NCBI GenBank assembly: GCA_004322135.1
Contig: SCSG01000005.1
Span: 31,479 to 95,478 of the forward strand
Source: Burkholderiaceae bacterium
GTDB taxonomy: Bacteria; Pseudomonadota; Gammaproteobacteria; Burkholderiales; Burkholderiaceae_B
Direction: 5' to 3'
Length of the DNA stretch: 64,000 bases
Within the stretch, counting starts at the first letter, position 1. Each line of letters begins with the position of its first letter. Shown piece after piece: positions 28,606 through 38,580 of the stretch. Made by a program: the position numbers and the translations under genes. Under the pieces are notes generated by a model that worked only from the letters and a program-made list of their open reading frames with translations, searched no databases and was not told where the DNA came from.

Positions 28606-29157
28606 ATGCACGTTGATACTGTCGAGTACGTTCGCAGGGCGATTCGTAGTGTGCCCGACTGGCCGAAACCCGGCATCATATTCCGCGATATTACGCCGTT
28701 GTTGCAGGATCCTCGTACCTTTCGCGTCCTTATTGATATGTTCGTATATCGTTACATGCGCCAGCGCCTGGATCTGGTTGCCGGTATCGATGCGCGCGGC
28801 TTCATTCTAGGGTCGGTGCTGGCTTACGAACTGAATCTCGGGTTTGTGCCGGTGCGTAAAAAAGGCAAGCTGCCGTTTCGCACGCTGGCTGAACAGTACA
28901 CGTTGGAATATGGCAATGCCACCGTCGAAATGCACACCGATGCGGTGAAGCCGGGCCAGCGGGTTCTGCTTATCGACGACCTTATCGCCACTGGCGGCAC
29001 TATGGTGGCTGCCGCCAAGCTGCTGCAGCGACTTGGTGCCAACGTAGTCGAAGCCGCCGCCATTATCGAGTTATCCGAGCTGGGCGGCCTGAAGGTTGTT
29101 AAGGATACCGGCCTGCCCGTCTTTACCGTATGCAGCTTCACCGAAAGCGAAACCTAG
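28606..29157 (+). CDS. apt: Adenine phosphoribosyltransferase
   Basis: 183 residues. It makes AMP from adenine and PRPP. The PRPP loop is [13 protein letters not shown], and the N-terminal [21 protein letters not shown] and [10 protein letters not shown] segments are family signatures. The ATG at 28606 is preferred over a TTG four codons upstream. Confidence 0.95.
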   Translation: MHVDTVEYVRRAIRSVPDWPKPGIIFRDITPLLQDPRTFRVLIDMFVYRYMRQRLDLVAGIDARGFILGSVLAYELNLGFVPVRKKGKLPFRTLAEQYTLEYGNATVEMHTDAVKPGQRVLLIDDLIATGGTMVAAAKLLQRLGANVVEAAAIIELSELGGLKVVKDTGLPVFTVCSFTESET

Positions 29158-29169
29158 AAACCCGGTGCC

Positions 29170-30678
29170 CTAAAGAAACAGCCGGTACGCGGGGTTTTCG
29201 GTTTCGTTCCAGTACGGATAGCCCAGCGATTCCAGAAATGCCTTGAAGGCTTTCTTGTCGCCAGGTGGCACTTGCATGCCCACCAGAACACGACCGTAGT
29301 CGTCGCCCTGGTTGCGGTAATGGAACAGGCTGATGTTCCAGGCGGGGCTCATCGAGCTCAGAAACTTCGTTAGCGCGCCAGGCCTTTCGGGGAACTCGAA
29401 GCGATACAGCACTTCGTTCTCGGTCAGGGCGGAGCGTCCGCCCACCATATAACGCAAATGCGTCTTGGCCATTTCGTTGGACGTCAGATCCAGCGTCGAG
29501 AACCCTTTCTTGACGAACATGCCCGCGATGCGTTCGGGCTCGCCGGCCGAGGTGATTTGCAGTCCGACGAATACCTGGGCGTTTGCTGAATCCGAGATTC
29601 GGTAGTTGAATTCCGTCACGCTGCGTTTGCCGATGGTTTCGCACAGACGCAGGAAGCTGCCGCGCTTTTCGGGGATGGTCAGGGCGAACAGCGCTTCGCG
29701 CGCTTCGCCAACGTCGGCGCGGTCGGCAACGAAGCGCAGCCTGTCAAAGTTCATGTTGGCGCCGCTGGTAATGGCTACCAGCGTCTTGCCTTTGAGCTTG
29801 TTCGCCGCAGCGTAGCGTTTGGCACCGGCCAGTGCCAGTGCGCCGGCCGGTTCCAGGACGCTGCGTGTGTCCTGGAAGACGTCTTTGATGCTGGCGCAGA
29901 TTTCATCGGTGTTCACCATGACGAAATCATCAACGTACTGTTTGGTGAGCTTGTAGGTTTCAGACCCCACCAATTTGACTGCGGTGCCATCCGAGAACAA
30001 GCCGACGTCGCTGAGCTCCACGCGGCGGCCCGCCTTGACGCTGCGCGCCATGGCGTCGGAATCGACAGTTTGCACGCCAATGATTTTGGTTTCGGGGCGC
30101 AGTTGCTTGATGTACGCGGCAACGCCGGATATAAGGCCGCCCCCTCCGATGGGGACAAAAACCGCGTCGATGGGGTTAGGGTGCTGGCGCAGGATTTCCA
30201 TGCCGACAGTACCCTGTCCGGCGATGACGTCAGGGTCGTCGAACGGATGGACGAAGGTGAGCTTTTCCTTTTTTTCCAGTTCGAGTGCGTGCGCGTAGGC
30301 GTCTGAAAAGCTGTCGCCCACCAGTACGGTTTCACCGCCCAGGGCTCGTACCGCCTTGACCTTGACCATGGGGGTTGTGGTGGGCATGACGATCACGGCA
30401 CGACAGCCCAGCCGCTTGGCGGAAAGTGCGACGCCTTGTGCATGGTTGCCTGCCGAGGCGGCGATGACGCCACGCTTGAGCTCTTCTGCGCTGAGGTTGG
30501 CCATTTTGTTGTAGGCGCCGCGCAGCTTGAAGCTGAAGACGACCTGGGTGTCTTCACGCTTCAAATAGACCTTGTTCTGAATTCGAGTCGAAATTTGCGG
30601 TGCAAATTCCAGCGGAGACTCGATGGCGACATCATAAACTTTGGATGTCAGTATGCGTTTCAGATAATCGGTGGCCAT
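29170..30678 (-). CDS. ilvA: Threonine ammonia-lyase, biosynthetic
   Basis: 502 residues. The pyridoxal-phosphate lysine is K51 in SFKLRGAYNK, with the Gly-rich GGGGLISG loop. Two ACT-like regulatory domains occupy the C-terminal third (about 330-500), as in the isoleucine-inhibited enzyme. It is the first committed step to isoleucine. The ATG at 30678 matches the family start; 33 upstream in-frame residues do not. It converges on apt with a 12-base gap. Confidence 0.95.
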   Translation of the reverse strand: MATDYLKRILTSKVYDVAIESPLEFAPQISTRIQNKVYLKREDTQVVFSFKLRGAYNKMANLSAEELKRGVIAASAGNHAQGVALSAKRLGCRAVIVMPTTTPMVKVKAVRALGGETVLVGDSFSDAYAHALELEKKEKLTFVHPFDDPDVIAGQGTVGMEILRQHPNPIDAVFVPIGGGGLISGVAAYIKQLRPETKIIGVQTVDSDAMARSVKAGRRVELSDVGLFSDGTAVKLVGSETYKLTKQYVDDFVMVNTDEICASIKDVFQDTRSVLEPAGALALAGAKRYAAANKLKGKTLVAITSGANMNFDRLRFVADRADVGEAREALFALTIPEKRGSFLRLCETIGKRSVTEFNYRISDSANAQVFVGLQITSAGEPERIAGMFVKKGFSTLDLTSNEMAKTHLRYMVGGRSALTENEVLYRFEFPERPGALTKFLSSMSPAWNISLFHYRNQGDDYGRVLVGMQVPPGDKKAFKAFLESLGYPYWNETENPAYRLFL

Positions 30679-30856
30679 GGTTAGCAGGAAGGCGTGACGG
30701 AGCGTCAGCAAAGTGAACAGGTTAACACAGGCAATTGCCCGCTTGCGCGGCGGGTGGGCGGCGTCAGAGGCATCCATGAACCGCGTGGCACATGCCGATG
30801 TGCTTGCTCACAACCGGCGCATCACGTGCGCCCGCGAACGGCTAAACTAGCCGCCT

Positions 30857-31426
30857 ATGGAAGCGTGGACTCGGTCACTGTTTCACTGGTTGCTGGCTAT
30901 CTTGGCGTTGCCCAAGGTGGGCCTGAGTACCATTTTTCTGGTCAGTCTGGCTTCGGCCACGCTTTTGCCGCTGGGCTCTGAAGCCGTGGTATTCGCTTAT
31001 GTGAAGACTGTACCGAGCATGTTCTGGCCAGCGGTGGTGACGGCGACTGTGGGTAATACGATAGGTGGCACCATCAGCTATCTGATGGGGCTGGCGGCAC
31101 ACAAGGCGCTTGTTCGCTGGGAAGCCACGCGCAGGCGCAACGCGCGACGCGAGAGTTCTGGTAGTGTGGCGCCGGTCGCGTCGGCAGCCGCGCCGGGGTT
31201 GGCGGGTGGGCGCTGGCATGTCCGGATTGGCTGGTGGCTGCACCGGTTTGGGCCTGCAGTGTTGTTTTTTTCCTGGTTGCCCATCGTGGGTGATCCGCTG
31301 TGCGCCGTGGCGGGCTGGTTCAGGCTTTCGTTCTGGCCGTCAGTGTTTTATATGGCCCTTGGAAAATTCCTGCGCTATGTCGTCATGACCGCCGGGTTGC
31401 TGTGGGTGTTTCCTTATATCTTTTAG
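30857..31426 (+). CDS. YqaA/DedA-type inner-membrane protein
   Basis: 189 residues with about four or five hydrophobic segments. The first half has LVSLASATLLPLGSEAVV, with Pro and Glu in a helix break, and GNTIGGTISYLMG, typical of the YqaA/VTT family. A basic loop (about 90-115) lies between the halves, followed by WLPIVGDPLCAVAGWFRL. The family includes lipid scramblase-like proteins; the substrate is not known. It is divergent from ilvA, and a 6-bp inverted repeat CGGCTA-AAC-TAGCCG (30839-30853) lies just before the start. Confidence 0.8.
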   Translation: MEAWTRSLFHWLLAILALPKVGLSTIFLVSLASATLLPLGSEAVVFAYVKTVPSMFWPAVVTATVGNTIGGTISYLMGLAAHKALVRWEATRRRNARRESSGSVAPVASAAAPGLAGGRWHVRIGWWLHRFGPAVLFFSWLPIVGDPLCAVAGWFRLSFWPSVFYMALGKFLRYVVMTAGLLWVFPYIF

Positions 31427-31474
31427 AAGCAGGCCCGCTTCGTGAGGTGCCAAAGCGGCTGCGCTGAGGCGCCT

Positions 31475-32782
31475 TCACGCCACGTGCGCGGCATTATCCG
31501 CCACGCGGGTGGCCGGGAACTCGATGGAAAACAAGCTGCCGACACCAACGCGACTGCGGATGTGCAGTTCGGCATTGTGGCGCAAGGCGACGTGCTTGGT
31601 AATGGCCAGGCCCAGGCCCGTTCCCCCTGTCGTTCGGGAGCGGCCGCGGTCGGCGCGGTAGAAGCGTTCGGTCAGCCTGGGCAGGTCCTGCGAGGCGACG
31701 CCAATGCCGGTATCCTGCACCGAATAGCAGGCGTTGCCGGTTTCGGTCCGGTACCAACTGACGGTAATGGTGCCGCTTTTGGGCGTGTAGCGCACCGCGT
31801 TGGTCAGCAGGTTGCCAACCGCGGAGGCGAGTTCGGTTTCAACACCCAGTATGCACAGGTCTTTGTCGATGTTTTCGACGAAGACGTGCTCGCCGCCCGA
31901 AAGGGCTTTTGCCTGAATGAGGGATGTCTCGATGGTGTCGGCCAGGCGCACCGGCTCTCCGGCGGCGATGGGCGTTGATTCCAGCGAAGAAAGTGTCAGC
32001 AGATCGGCCACGATGGCCTGCATGCGCTGTGCCTGTTCGAGCATGAGGGCGTGGTAGTGTTCACGCTGCCCGGGGGCAAAGGCTTCATTGGGGAGGTCGC
32101 GCAACGTTTCCAGAAAGCCCGAGAGCACGGTCAATGGGGTACGCAGCTCGTGCGACACGTTGGCCACGAAGTCCCTGCGTGTCGTTTCCAGTTTCTCGAT
32201 CTGCGTGACGTCGTGGGTCACGATCAGGAATTGCCCGATCCCGTACGGAGTAAGCCGCAGCCGCAGTGATCGTTCCTGGCCGTCTATGGCCAGGTGCAGG
32301 AGTATCGGCTCCGGCCACGAGGACTGGCGTCCGTATCGGGCAAATTCCGGCGCCCTGAGAATGTTGAAGATGCTGAAGTTTCTGTCTTTTTCCAGATTGA
32401 TGCCGATGTGTTCGCTGGCGGTTTTGTTGCACCAGGTAATCTGCATTTCTTCATTCAGCGTGATGGCGCCATCGGGAAGCGCTTCGGCCGCCAGCATGAT
32501 GCCGCTGACCATGTTTTCAAGCTTGGCGATTTTGTCACGGTGTTTGCGCTGGCCGCGGTATATGACGGCCAGTACGTCGTCCCACGGGCCCACGGATGGA
32601 GGTGGCGCGGCGTTTATGTCCTTGGCCCACCTGCCAATCCGGTGAAGCTGCACGCCGCTGACAAGAATCATGCTTGCCAGTCCAAGTGTCAGAAGCGCCC
32701 AGCCGGTGCCGGGACCGATCCATTCCCCGATCAGCCAGGCTATGAGGCCCCATAGGCCCATGGAAATCAGTGTTTTGGTCAT
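31475..32782 (-). CDS. phoR: Phosphate-regulon sensor histidine kinase PhoR
   Basis: 435 residues from the ATG at 32782. Two N-terminal membrane segments (about 5-45), a PAS domain (about 95-190), the phosphoacceptor motif VANVSHELRTPLTVL and an ATP domain with DTGIGV and GGTGLGLAITKH. The layout is that of PhoR. It is the kinase for the adjacent phoB. No pst or phoU gene lies in the window. Confidence 0.92.
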   Translation of the reverse strand: MTKTLISMGLWGLIAWLIGEWIGPGTGWALLTLGLASMILVSGVQLHRIGRWAKDINAAPPPSVGPWDDVLAVIYRGQRKHRDKIAKLENMVSGIMLAAEALPDGAITLNEEMQITWCNKTASEHIGINLEKDRNFSIFNILRAPEFARYGRQSSWPEPILLHLAIDGQERSLRLRLTPYGIGQFLIVTHDVTQIEKLETTRRDFVANVSHELRTPLTVLSGFLETLRDLPNEAFAPGQREHYHALMLEQAQRMQAIVADLLTLSSLESTPIAAGEPVRLADTIETSLIQAKALSGGEHVFVENIDKDLCILGVETELASAVGNLLTNAVRYTPKSGTITVSWYRTETGNACYSVQDTGIGVASQDLPRLTERFYRADRGRSRTTGGTGLGLAITKHVALRHNAELHIRSRVGVGSLFSIEFPATRVADNAAHVA

Positions 32783-32944
32783 GCCGGTAAAGCGTGGTTC
32801 AATCAGCCCATGACTTCGTCGGGCCAAAGGAACAACTATACCTTACGAATTGCACAGGATCGCCCGCGTGCGCCTGTGGGTTGCGTGCCCAGGCGTGTGG
32901 CGTGGGCCTGTCATTTCTTTTGGGCGGCCCGCGGTGACGCGAGT

Positions 32945-33649
32945 TTACCCGCATGCAACCGGTATCTGCGTCACGAAGCGGTAGCCCGCGCCTCGCACTG
33001 TCTCGATGTGGCTTTCATGCTTGTGCGGTTCCAGGGCTTTGCGCAAGCGGCGAATGTGCACGTCGACCGTGCGCTCTTCCACGAACACGTGATCCCCCCA
33101 AACCTGGTCGAGCAGCTGCGTGCGCGAGAACACGCGCTCGGTATGGGTCATGAAAAAATGCAGCAGGCGAAATTCGGTCGGTCCGACCACAAGCGTGACA
33201 CCGTTATCGGTTACCCGGTGCGTGACCGGGTCAAGTGAAAGGGTCCCCACGGAGATGGTCTCGTCGGTGTGGTGCGGTGCGCGGCGGCGCAGCACGGCCT
33301 TGATGCGTGCGGCGAGCTCTTTGGGCGAGAATGGTTTGGTGATGTAGTCGTCGGCGCCCGCCTCCAGTCCTTCGACCTTGTCATGCTCGGACCCCTTGGC
33401 CGTAAGCATGATGATGGGGATCTGGCCTGTACGCTTGTCGCTGCGCAGCTGCCTGGCAAGGGCTACGCCCGATGCGCCGGGCAGCATCCAGTCCATCAAT
33501 ATCAGGTCTGGCAGTTCGTTCTGGATCAGTGCACGAGCTCGCTCGGCGTCGTCCGCCCGCAGTACCTGGTACCCGGCAAATTCCAGGTTGACCGCGATCA
33601 GCTCTTGAATGGCCAGTTCGTCTTCAACGACAAGAATGGTTGTACCCAT
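32945..33649 (-). CDS. phoB: Phosphate-regulon response regulator PhoB
   Basis: 234 residues. The receiver domain has ILVVEDE, phosphoacceptor D53 (LMDWMLPG) and the KPF motif. The C-terminal winged helix (about 130-228) shows LSLDPVTHRVT and EERTVDVHIRRLRKAL. It is transcribed just ahead of phoR with 162 bases between, so the pair may share one transcript. Confidence 0.94.
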   Translation of the reverse strand: MGTTILVVEDELAIQELIAVNLEFAGYQVLRADDAERARALIQNELPDLILMDWMLPGASGVALARQLRSDKRTGQIPIIMLTAKGSEHDKVEGLEAGADDYITKPFSPKELAARIKAVLRRRAPHHTDETISVGTLSLDPVTHRVTDNGVTLVVGPTEFRLLHFFMTHTERVFSRTQLLDQVWGDHVFVEERTVDVHIRRLRKALEPHKHESHIETVRGAGYRFVTQIPVACG

Positions 33650-33709
33650 GGCGGGAGAGCCCCTGTCTGGTTTAATGAAGGATGTCGGGTGCGTAGTTTA
33701 TGAATAAAA

Positions 33710-33776
33710 TATTTCAGGTTTGTGAAAAACCTGGTATTTCAGGTCTGTAAAAAGGTTGGGTTGCCTGAATCCAACC
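33710..33776. repeat. Direct and inverted repeats between phoB and ubiE
   Basis: TATTTCAGGT occurs at 33710 and again at 33735, 25 bases apart. The second copy also forms ACCTG-GTATTT-CAGGT. A further GGTTGG ... CCAACC pair follows at about 33755-33776. The region is AT-rich for this genome and lies between divergent promoters. It does not match the CTGTCA-based Pho box. Confidence 0.4.
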
Positions 33777-33800
33777 TGCTTGAATGGGGTACGATAACGC

Positions 33801-34583
33801 ATGACGCAAGATTCCTCTCGACCCGGACAACCTGACGAACAGTCGGGTACGCGGACCACCCATTTCGGCTTCGAAACCGTTAGCGAGACTGACAAGGCCA
33901 GCAAGGTGGCCGAGGTATTTCACTCGGTGGCGTCGCGTTACGACATTATGAACGACTTGATGTCCGGTGGGCTGCATCGTGTCTGGAAGATGTTTGCCAT
34001 TGGCCGCGCCGATGTGCGAAGCGGCATGAAAGTGCTGGATATCGCTGGCGGCACGGGTGACCTTGCCAAGTCATTTGCCAAAAAGGTCGGGCCGTCCGGC
34101 CAGGTTTGGCTTACTGACATCAACGATTCCATGCTGCGCGTGGGGCGTGACCGCCTTGTGGATCATGGTGTGCTGGTTCCCGCCGCAGTTTGCGATGCCG
34201 AAAAACTGCCATTTCCCGATGGCTATTTCGATCGCGTCACCGTCGCGTTCGGGCTGCGCAACATGACGCACAAAGATCGTGCATTGGCTGAAATGCGTCG
34301 TGTCCTTCGGCCCGGTGGAAAACTCTTGGTGCTGGAGTTCTCGCGCGTAGCCAAGCCGTTGGCGCCCGCCTACGACTGGTACTCTTTCCACGTACTGCCC
34401 TGGTTGGGCAAAAAGGTAGCGGGCGACGAAGGCAGCTATCGCTATCTGGCCGAGTCCATCCGTATGCACCCCGATCAGGAAACGCTGGCCGATCTGCTCC
34501 GGGCGGCGGGCCTGTCCCGGGTGCGCTACTTCAACCTGACGGCAGGAGTGGTGGCGCTGCACGAAGGGGTAAACCTGGGTTGA
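33801..34583 (+). CDS. ubiE: Demethylmenaquinone/2-methoxy-6-polyprenyl-benzoquinol methyltransferase UbiE
   Basis: 260 residues. Motif I is [16 protein letters not shown], and the [23 protein letters not shown] signature is present. It does the C-methylation step of ubiquinone synthesis. Residues 1-20 are a polar extension before the HFGFETV start of the family. It leads the ubiE-Tim44-ubiJ-ubiB group. Confidence 0.95.
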   Translation: MTQDSSRPGQPDEQSGTRTTHFGFETVSETDKASKVAEVFHSVASRYDIMNDLMSGGLHRVWKMFAIGRADVRSGMKVLDIAGGTGDLAKSFAKKVGPSGQVWLTDINDSMLRVGRDRLVDHGVLVPAAVCDAEKLPFPDGYFDRVTVAFGLRNMTHKDRALAEMRRVLRPGGKLLVLEFSRVAKPLAPAYDWYSFHVLPWLGKKVAGDEGSYRYLAESIRMHPDQETLADLLRAAGLSRVRYFNLTAGVVALHEGVNLG

Positions 34584-34600
34584 TGCACAAGAAGCTTGGA

Positions 34601-34632
34601 CAAAGCCGCCTGATGGCGGCTTTGTTGTGTTT
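34601..34632 (+). terminator. Intrinsic terminator after ubiE
   Basis: A perfect 10-bp stem CAAAGCCGCC (34601-34610) / GGCGGCTTTG (34615-34624) with loop TGAT, followed by a T-rich run. It lies 17 bases after the ubiE stop and separates it from the Tim44-like gene. Confidence 0.85.
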
Positions 34633-34673
34633 GCACACACACATTTTCTTGCGTTTGATGTCTTTCACCGCAT

Positions 34674-34704
34674 TTGTGCGAAATTTGTGTGATTTTAAGA
34701 TAAT
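34674..34704 (+). promoter_or_regulatory. Possible promoter of the Tim44-like gene
   Basis: TTGTGC (34674-34679) and GATAAT (34699-34704) with a 19-base spacer, in an AT-rich stretch downstream of the ubiE terminator. The match is weak and the leader to the ATG would be about 150 bases. Confidence 0.3.
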
Positions 34705-34859
34705 ATTCAGGTTCTGGTAAGGAATCGCCGTGGGTGCTTCGCTGGCCAGTACTCGAACCGCAGATCAAGGGTCTGCGGACTGCAAGGCGAGGTTCCGCTG
34801 GCATGGATATGTGCCACGGGTGTGTCGCGCGACCTAACAGTAGTAACAGGAGATTTTTC

Positions 34860-35966
34860 ATGCGCCAAAGGTTTGACAGGGTTCTTGCCATTGCCATGCT
34901 GGTTGTTTCAGCAGGAGCCATGATGTCGGCATCATTTGACGTAGAGGCGCGACGCTTTGGTGGCGGGGCAAGTTTTGGCCGCCAGTCGTCCAATATCACA
35001 AAGCAGCGTCAGGCCGTGACTCCGCCTGCCGCATCGACCACTCAGCGCGCCAGCACGCCGCCTGCGGCAAGCACCGCTGCGACAGGCGCGGCCGCCGCAA
35101 CAACGGGTGCCGTGGCCAAAAGTGGTCTGTCGCGCTTTATCGGCCCGATTGCCGGAATAGCCGCCGGCCTGGGCATTGCAGCGCTGTTGTCCAGCCTGGG
35201 GCTCGGAGGTGCCTTTCTTGAAATGTTGTCCAGTCTGGTGCTGATTGCGCTGGTGGTGTTTGCCTTCATGTTCATTTTGCGACGGCTGCGTGGCCTGCCT
35301 GTTTCAAGGCCGGCAGAGCAGGGGGCGGGCGCTAGCCTCAATCAGGATGCGGGATCTTCTGGGGCGCGGGGTTGGTCCGGGCAGCGGCCCGGGCGGGCGG
35401 CCGAGTCTGCCACTTCAGCCTTCGAGTCGTCCGGGCAGACTGCCGCCACGCCGTCTTCCTCGGGTTCCGGCTTTTTGGGGCATGGCGCGCCCGCACACTC
35501 TGATCCGCACGGCGCCACCACGCTGGCGTCCACGTCTTACGGCACGGGGAACACCACACCGCCGGTAGACGAAAATTGGTTCATCCCGGCCGACTTCGAC
35601 ACGCCGACCTTTCTGGCGACGGCCAAGGCGCAGTTCGTCGCCATTCAGGCGGTCTGGGACAGCGGTGATCTAGGCCATCTGGAAGAATACCTGACCGACG
35701 ACCTCCTTGCCGAGTTCAAGCCGCAGATCCTGGCACGCGAAGGCAAGCCTGAAACCACCGAGGTGCTGTTGCTCAATGCCCAGCTCATGGGCATTGAGTC
35801 GGTTGCCGGTGGCCACCTGGCCAGCGTGCGCTATTCGGGCATGCTGCGCGAATCGCCCGATACCGAGGCGTTCCGCTTCGAGGAAATCTGGAATCTGTAC
35901 AAAGCGGACGGCGCCGGCTGGCTCCTCGCGGGCATTCAGCAGTTGCCCGTCGATAACGCGGGGTAG
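34860..35966 (+). CDS. Tim44-like domain membrane protein
   Basis: 368 residues. A signal-anchor or signal peptide (about 8-25) is followed by an Arg/Gly/Ser-rich and Ala/Thr-rich region, two hydrophobic segments (about 93-141), a low-complexity Ser/Gly linker (about 150-235), and a C-terminal Tim44-like domain (about 240-365). The family is named after mitochondrial import Tim44; its bacterial role is not settled. AGGAG precedes the ATG at 34860. It sits between ubiE and ubiJ, a stable betaproteobacterial order. Confidence 0.85.
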   Translation: MRQRFDRVLAIAMLVVSAGAMMSASFDVEARRFGGGASFGRQSSNITKQRQAVTPPAASTTQRASTPPAASTAATGAAAATTGAVAKSGLSRFIGPIAGIAAGLGIAALLSSLGLGGAFLEMLSSLVLIALVVFAFMFILRRLRGLPVSRPAEQGAGASLNQDAGSSGARGWSGQRPGRAAESATSAFESSGQTAATPSSSGSGFLGHGAPAHSDPHGATTLASTSYGTGNTTPPVDENWFIPADFDTPTFLATAKAQFVAIQAVWDSGDLGHLEEYLTDDLLAEFKPQILAREGKPETTEVLLLNAQLMGIESVAGGHLASVRYSGMLRESPDTEAFRFEEIWNLYKADGAGWLLAGIQQLPVDNAG

Positions 35967-36195
35967 CCGCCGGTACGCTGGCGGCACGAGGTCCGCGCCG
36001 GCCGGCTGGTCGTGGCGGAAATGAATTCGGGCTGGCCTTGACCTTCGGGTTGGCCGGCCCGTTGTTCTATTGTGCAGTCGCAAGCCATTTGCAGACCCGG
36101 CACGGCCGCGCGGCCTGTTAAACATTTTCCATTGTCAGTTAAACTTATGGGCGAAGCTTCCTTCACGCACTTCGCGCCTGGCGCGAGTCTTAGCC

Positions 36196-36843
36196 ATGTC
36201 TTCTATGCCATCGTTTCCCGCTTCCGCGTCCGTTTGTGCCAGCGCGCTCAACAAGCTGCTGCGGCGTGAGCCGTGGGCCAGCGACCGGTTGGCGCGTCAT
36301 TCGGGCAAAACGGTGCGATTTGTGGTGGGCCCCTGGGTGATTGGTCTTTCGGTGCAAAGTGACGGTCGGGTGCAGCCGTCCAGCCCCGCTGTGGTGCCGG
36401 ATGTCACACTTACCATCCCGAAGGAGCGGCTGGGTCAACTGCCGCGTGTGCTGCGCTCTGGCGATTCCAGCGCAATCGCCGAAATCATGCGTGTGGACGG
36501 TGATGCGGGCCTGGCCAGTGTTGTGTCGGACCTCGCCCGCGAGCTGCGCTGGGACGTGGAAGACGATCTGGCTCGGCTGGTTGGCGATGTGGCGGCTGTG
36601 CGCCTGTTGGACGGGGTCAGGCGGCTCACTGGCGCGGCGCGTCAGGCGGGCGACCGTCTTGCTGGCAATGTCGGCGAATACCTCACCGAAGAGAGCCGCA
36701 TGCTCCTCGCGCGCACGGCCTTTGTCGAATGGCAGACGCGGCTTGGAATCATGCAGCAGCGTCTGGCGGCGCTGGAGCACAGTGTGGCTGGGCTGGAGCA
36801 GCAAGCTGCTGCCCGCGCCGGCCATCGAGACTCCTCATGCTGA
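36196..36843 (+). CDS. ubiJ: Ubiquinone accessory factor UbiJ (SCP2 domain)
   Basis: 215 residues. An SCP2-like lipid-binding domain (about 40-110) has [18 protein letters not shown] and [10 protein letters not shown], and a C-terminal coiled region follows. UbiJ supports the soluble ubiquinone-synthesis complex in E. coli. It overlaps ubiB by 7 bases. The ATG at 36196 fits the family; the 42 residues ahead of it do not. Confidence 0.85.
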   Translation: MSSMPSFPASASVCASALNKLLRREPWASDRLARHSGKTVRFVVGPWVIGLSVQSDGRVQPSSPAVVPDVTLTIPKERLGQLPRVLRSGDSSAIAEIMRVDGDAGLASVVSDLARELRWDVEDDLARLVGDVAAVRLLDGVRRLTGAARQAGDRLAGNVGEYLTEESRMLLARTAFVEWQTRLGIMQQRLAALEHSVAGLEQQAAARAGHRDSSC

Positions 36844-38393
36844 CACTGCTTCGCTTTGTACGTATAGTCCTGATTTCACTACGCTACCGACTTGACGAGC
36901 TGGTGCTTTCAAGCATCAAGCATCCGGTCGCTCACTGCCTGTTGCGCGTGGTTCGCCTTGGGCGCCCTCCGCGTATGGATCGCGGTGTCCGTCTGCGTCT
37001 GGCGCTTGAGGCGCTCGGGCCGATTTTCGTCAAGTTTGGCCAGGTTCTTTCAACGCGCCGGGATCTTATCCCGCTGGATGTGGCAACAGAATTGGCGTTA
37101 TTGCAGGATCGTGTGCCGCCGTTTCCGTCCGATCAGGCGGCAGCCTGCGTCAAGGCGGCGTTGGGTGCGTCGCCGCATCAGCTGTTCCGGCATTTCGAGG
37201 TTGACCCAGTGGCGTCGGCGTCTATTGCCCAGGTGCATTTCGCTGTCATGCATGACGGGCGCGATGTCGCTGTCAAGGTGCTGCGTCCGGGCATGCTTGG
37301 CATTATCGAGAAGGATCTGACGCTTTTGCGGGTACTGGCCAGTGTGATCGAGCGCATCGCGCCCGACACTCGGCGCCTGAAACCGCGCGAGGTGGTGGCC
37401 GAGTTCAACAAATACCTGCACGACGAGCTGGATCTGGTGCGCGAAGCGGCCAACTGCAGCCAACTGCGGCGCAACTTTGGCCCCCACACGGGGCGGGGTC
37501 ATCTGCTGATGGTGCCCGAAGTCGTCTGGGAACTGACGACCAGCACCGTCTTCACCATGGAACGCATGCGGGGCATACCCATAAGCCACGTCGACAGTCT
37601 CAGGGCGGCTGGCATTAACATCAGCAACCTTGCGCGCACCGGCGTCGAAATATTCTTCACGCAGGTGTTTGCCGACGGGTTTTTCCATGCCGACATGCAT
37701 CCCGGGAATATTTTCGTTTCCGATGCGCCCGAAACGCTGGGGCGCTATATTGCGCTGGATTTCGGCATTGTCGGCTCGTTGTCCGAGCACGATAAAAACT
37801 ATCTGGCGCAGAATTTTCTGGCTTTTTTCCGGCGCGACTATCGTCGCGTGGCGCAATTGCATATTGAATCGGGCTGGGTTCCCGCAGGCACGCGCGAGGA
37901 AGAGCTGGAGGGGGCCGTGCGAGCCGTGTGCGAGCCATATTTCGACCGCCCACTGGCTGAAATTTCGCTGGGGCAGGTTTTGCTGCGCCTTTTTCAGACA
38001 TCACGCCGGTTTAATGTTGAAATTCAGCCACAGCTCGTGCTGTTGCAGAAAACACTTCTGAATGTCGAGGGAATGGGGCGGGATCTGGATCCAAGCCTGG
38101 ATTTGTGGCAGACGGCCAAGCCGTTTCTCGAGAAGTGGATGCGTGAGCGGGTGGGGCTGGCGGGGTTGCGTCAGCGTCTGGATAAAGAGGCTGCGCAGTG
38201 GGTACAGATTCTGCCGCAGCTGCCACGCCTCGTCCACAGCACGTTGGCGCGCACGGATTCAATGCCGCAAATCAGGGCGGAAGTCGAACGCCTGCGCCGG
38301 GCGCAAGAGCAGACCAATCGTTTGCTGATGGTCTTTGCCGCTACTGTCGCTGTGGCTATTGGTGTTGCAATTTGGGCACTTGCGGGACAATAG
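36837..38393 (+). CDS. ubiB: Ubiquinone biosynthesis protein kinase-like UbiB
   Basis: 518 residues of the ADCK/UbiB family. The KxGQ motif is [16 protein letters not shown], the Ala-rich nucleotide loop is ASASIAQVH, and the catalytic-like [11 protein letters not shown] and DFGIVG motifs are present. One or two C-terminal membrane helices (about 496-515) anchor it. It is thought to use ATP to make lipid intermediates accessible. ubiJ and ubiB overlap, so they are coupled. Confidence 0.95.
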   Translation: MLTLLRFVRIVLISLRYRLDELVLSSIKHPVAHCLLRVVRLGRPPRMDRGVRLRLALEALGPIFVKFGQVLSTRRDLIPLDVATELALLQDRVPPFPSDQAAACVKAALGASPHQLFRHFEVDPVASASIAQVHFAVMHDGRDVAVKVLRPGMLGIIEKDLTLLRVLASVIERIAPDTRRLKPREVVAEFNKYLHDELDLVREAANCSQLRRNFGPHTGRGHLLMVPEVVWELTTSTVFTMERMRGIPISHVDSLRAAGINISNLARTGVEIFFTQVFADGFFHADMHPGNIFVSDAPETLGRYIALDFGIVGSLSEHDKNYLAQNFLAFFRRDYRRVAQLHIESGWVPAGTREEELEGAVRAVCEPYFDRPLAEISLGQVLLRLFQTSRRFNVEIQPQLVLLQKTLLNVEGMGRDLDPSLDLWQTAKPFLEKWMRERVGLAGLRQRLDKEAAQWVQILPQLPRLVHSTLARTDSMPQIRAEVERLRRAQEQTNRLLMVFAATVAVAIGVAIWALAGQ

Positions 38394-38434
38394 ATCGGGT
38401 ATTACGCTAGTCACTGTAACGTTTTGATGGCTTA

Positions 38435-38453
38435 CTGCAGGCCGGGCCTGCAG
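38435..38453 (+). other. Perfect palindromic hairpin after ubiB
   Basis: CTGCAGGC (38435-38442) and GCCTGCAG (38446-38453) flank a CGG loop. No T-run follows. It lies between the ubiB stop and the ferritin-like gene and may be a weak or factor-assisted terminator, or a protein site. Confidence 0.45.
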
Positions 38454-38580
38454 ATCGGTGACAAGAGGCTATATCATGGGTACAAGCGGGTAAGCTTCAG
38501 CCTTCGCAAAAATATGTCGTTCCAGGACCGGCATGCCCCGGAAATACCAGGGGTTTAAACATTACACAAGAGAGATCTCT

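Noticed and set aside
33650..33800. Pho box near phoB
   Set aside because: The CTGTCA direct repeats are absent; the repeats seen have a different sequence.
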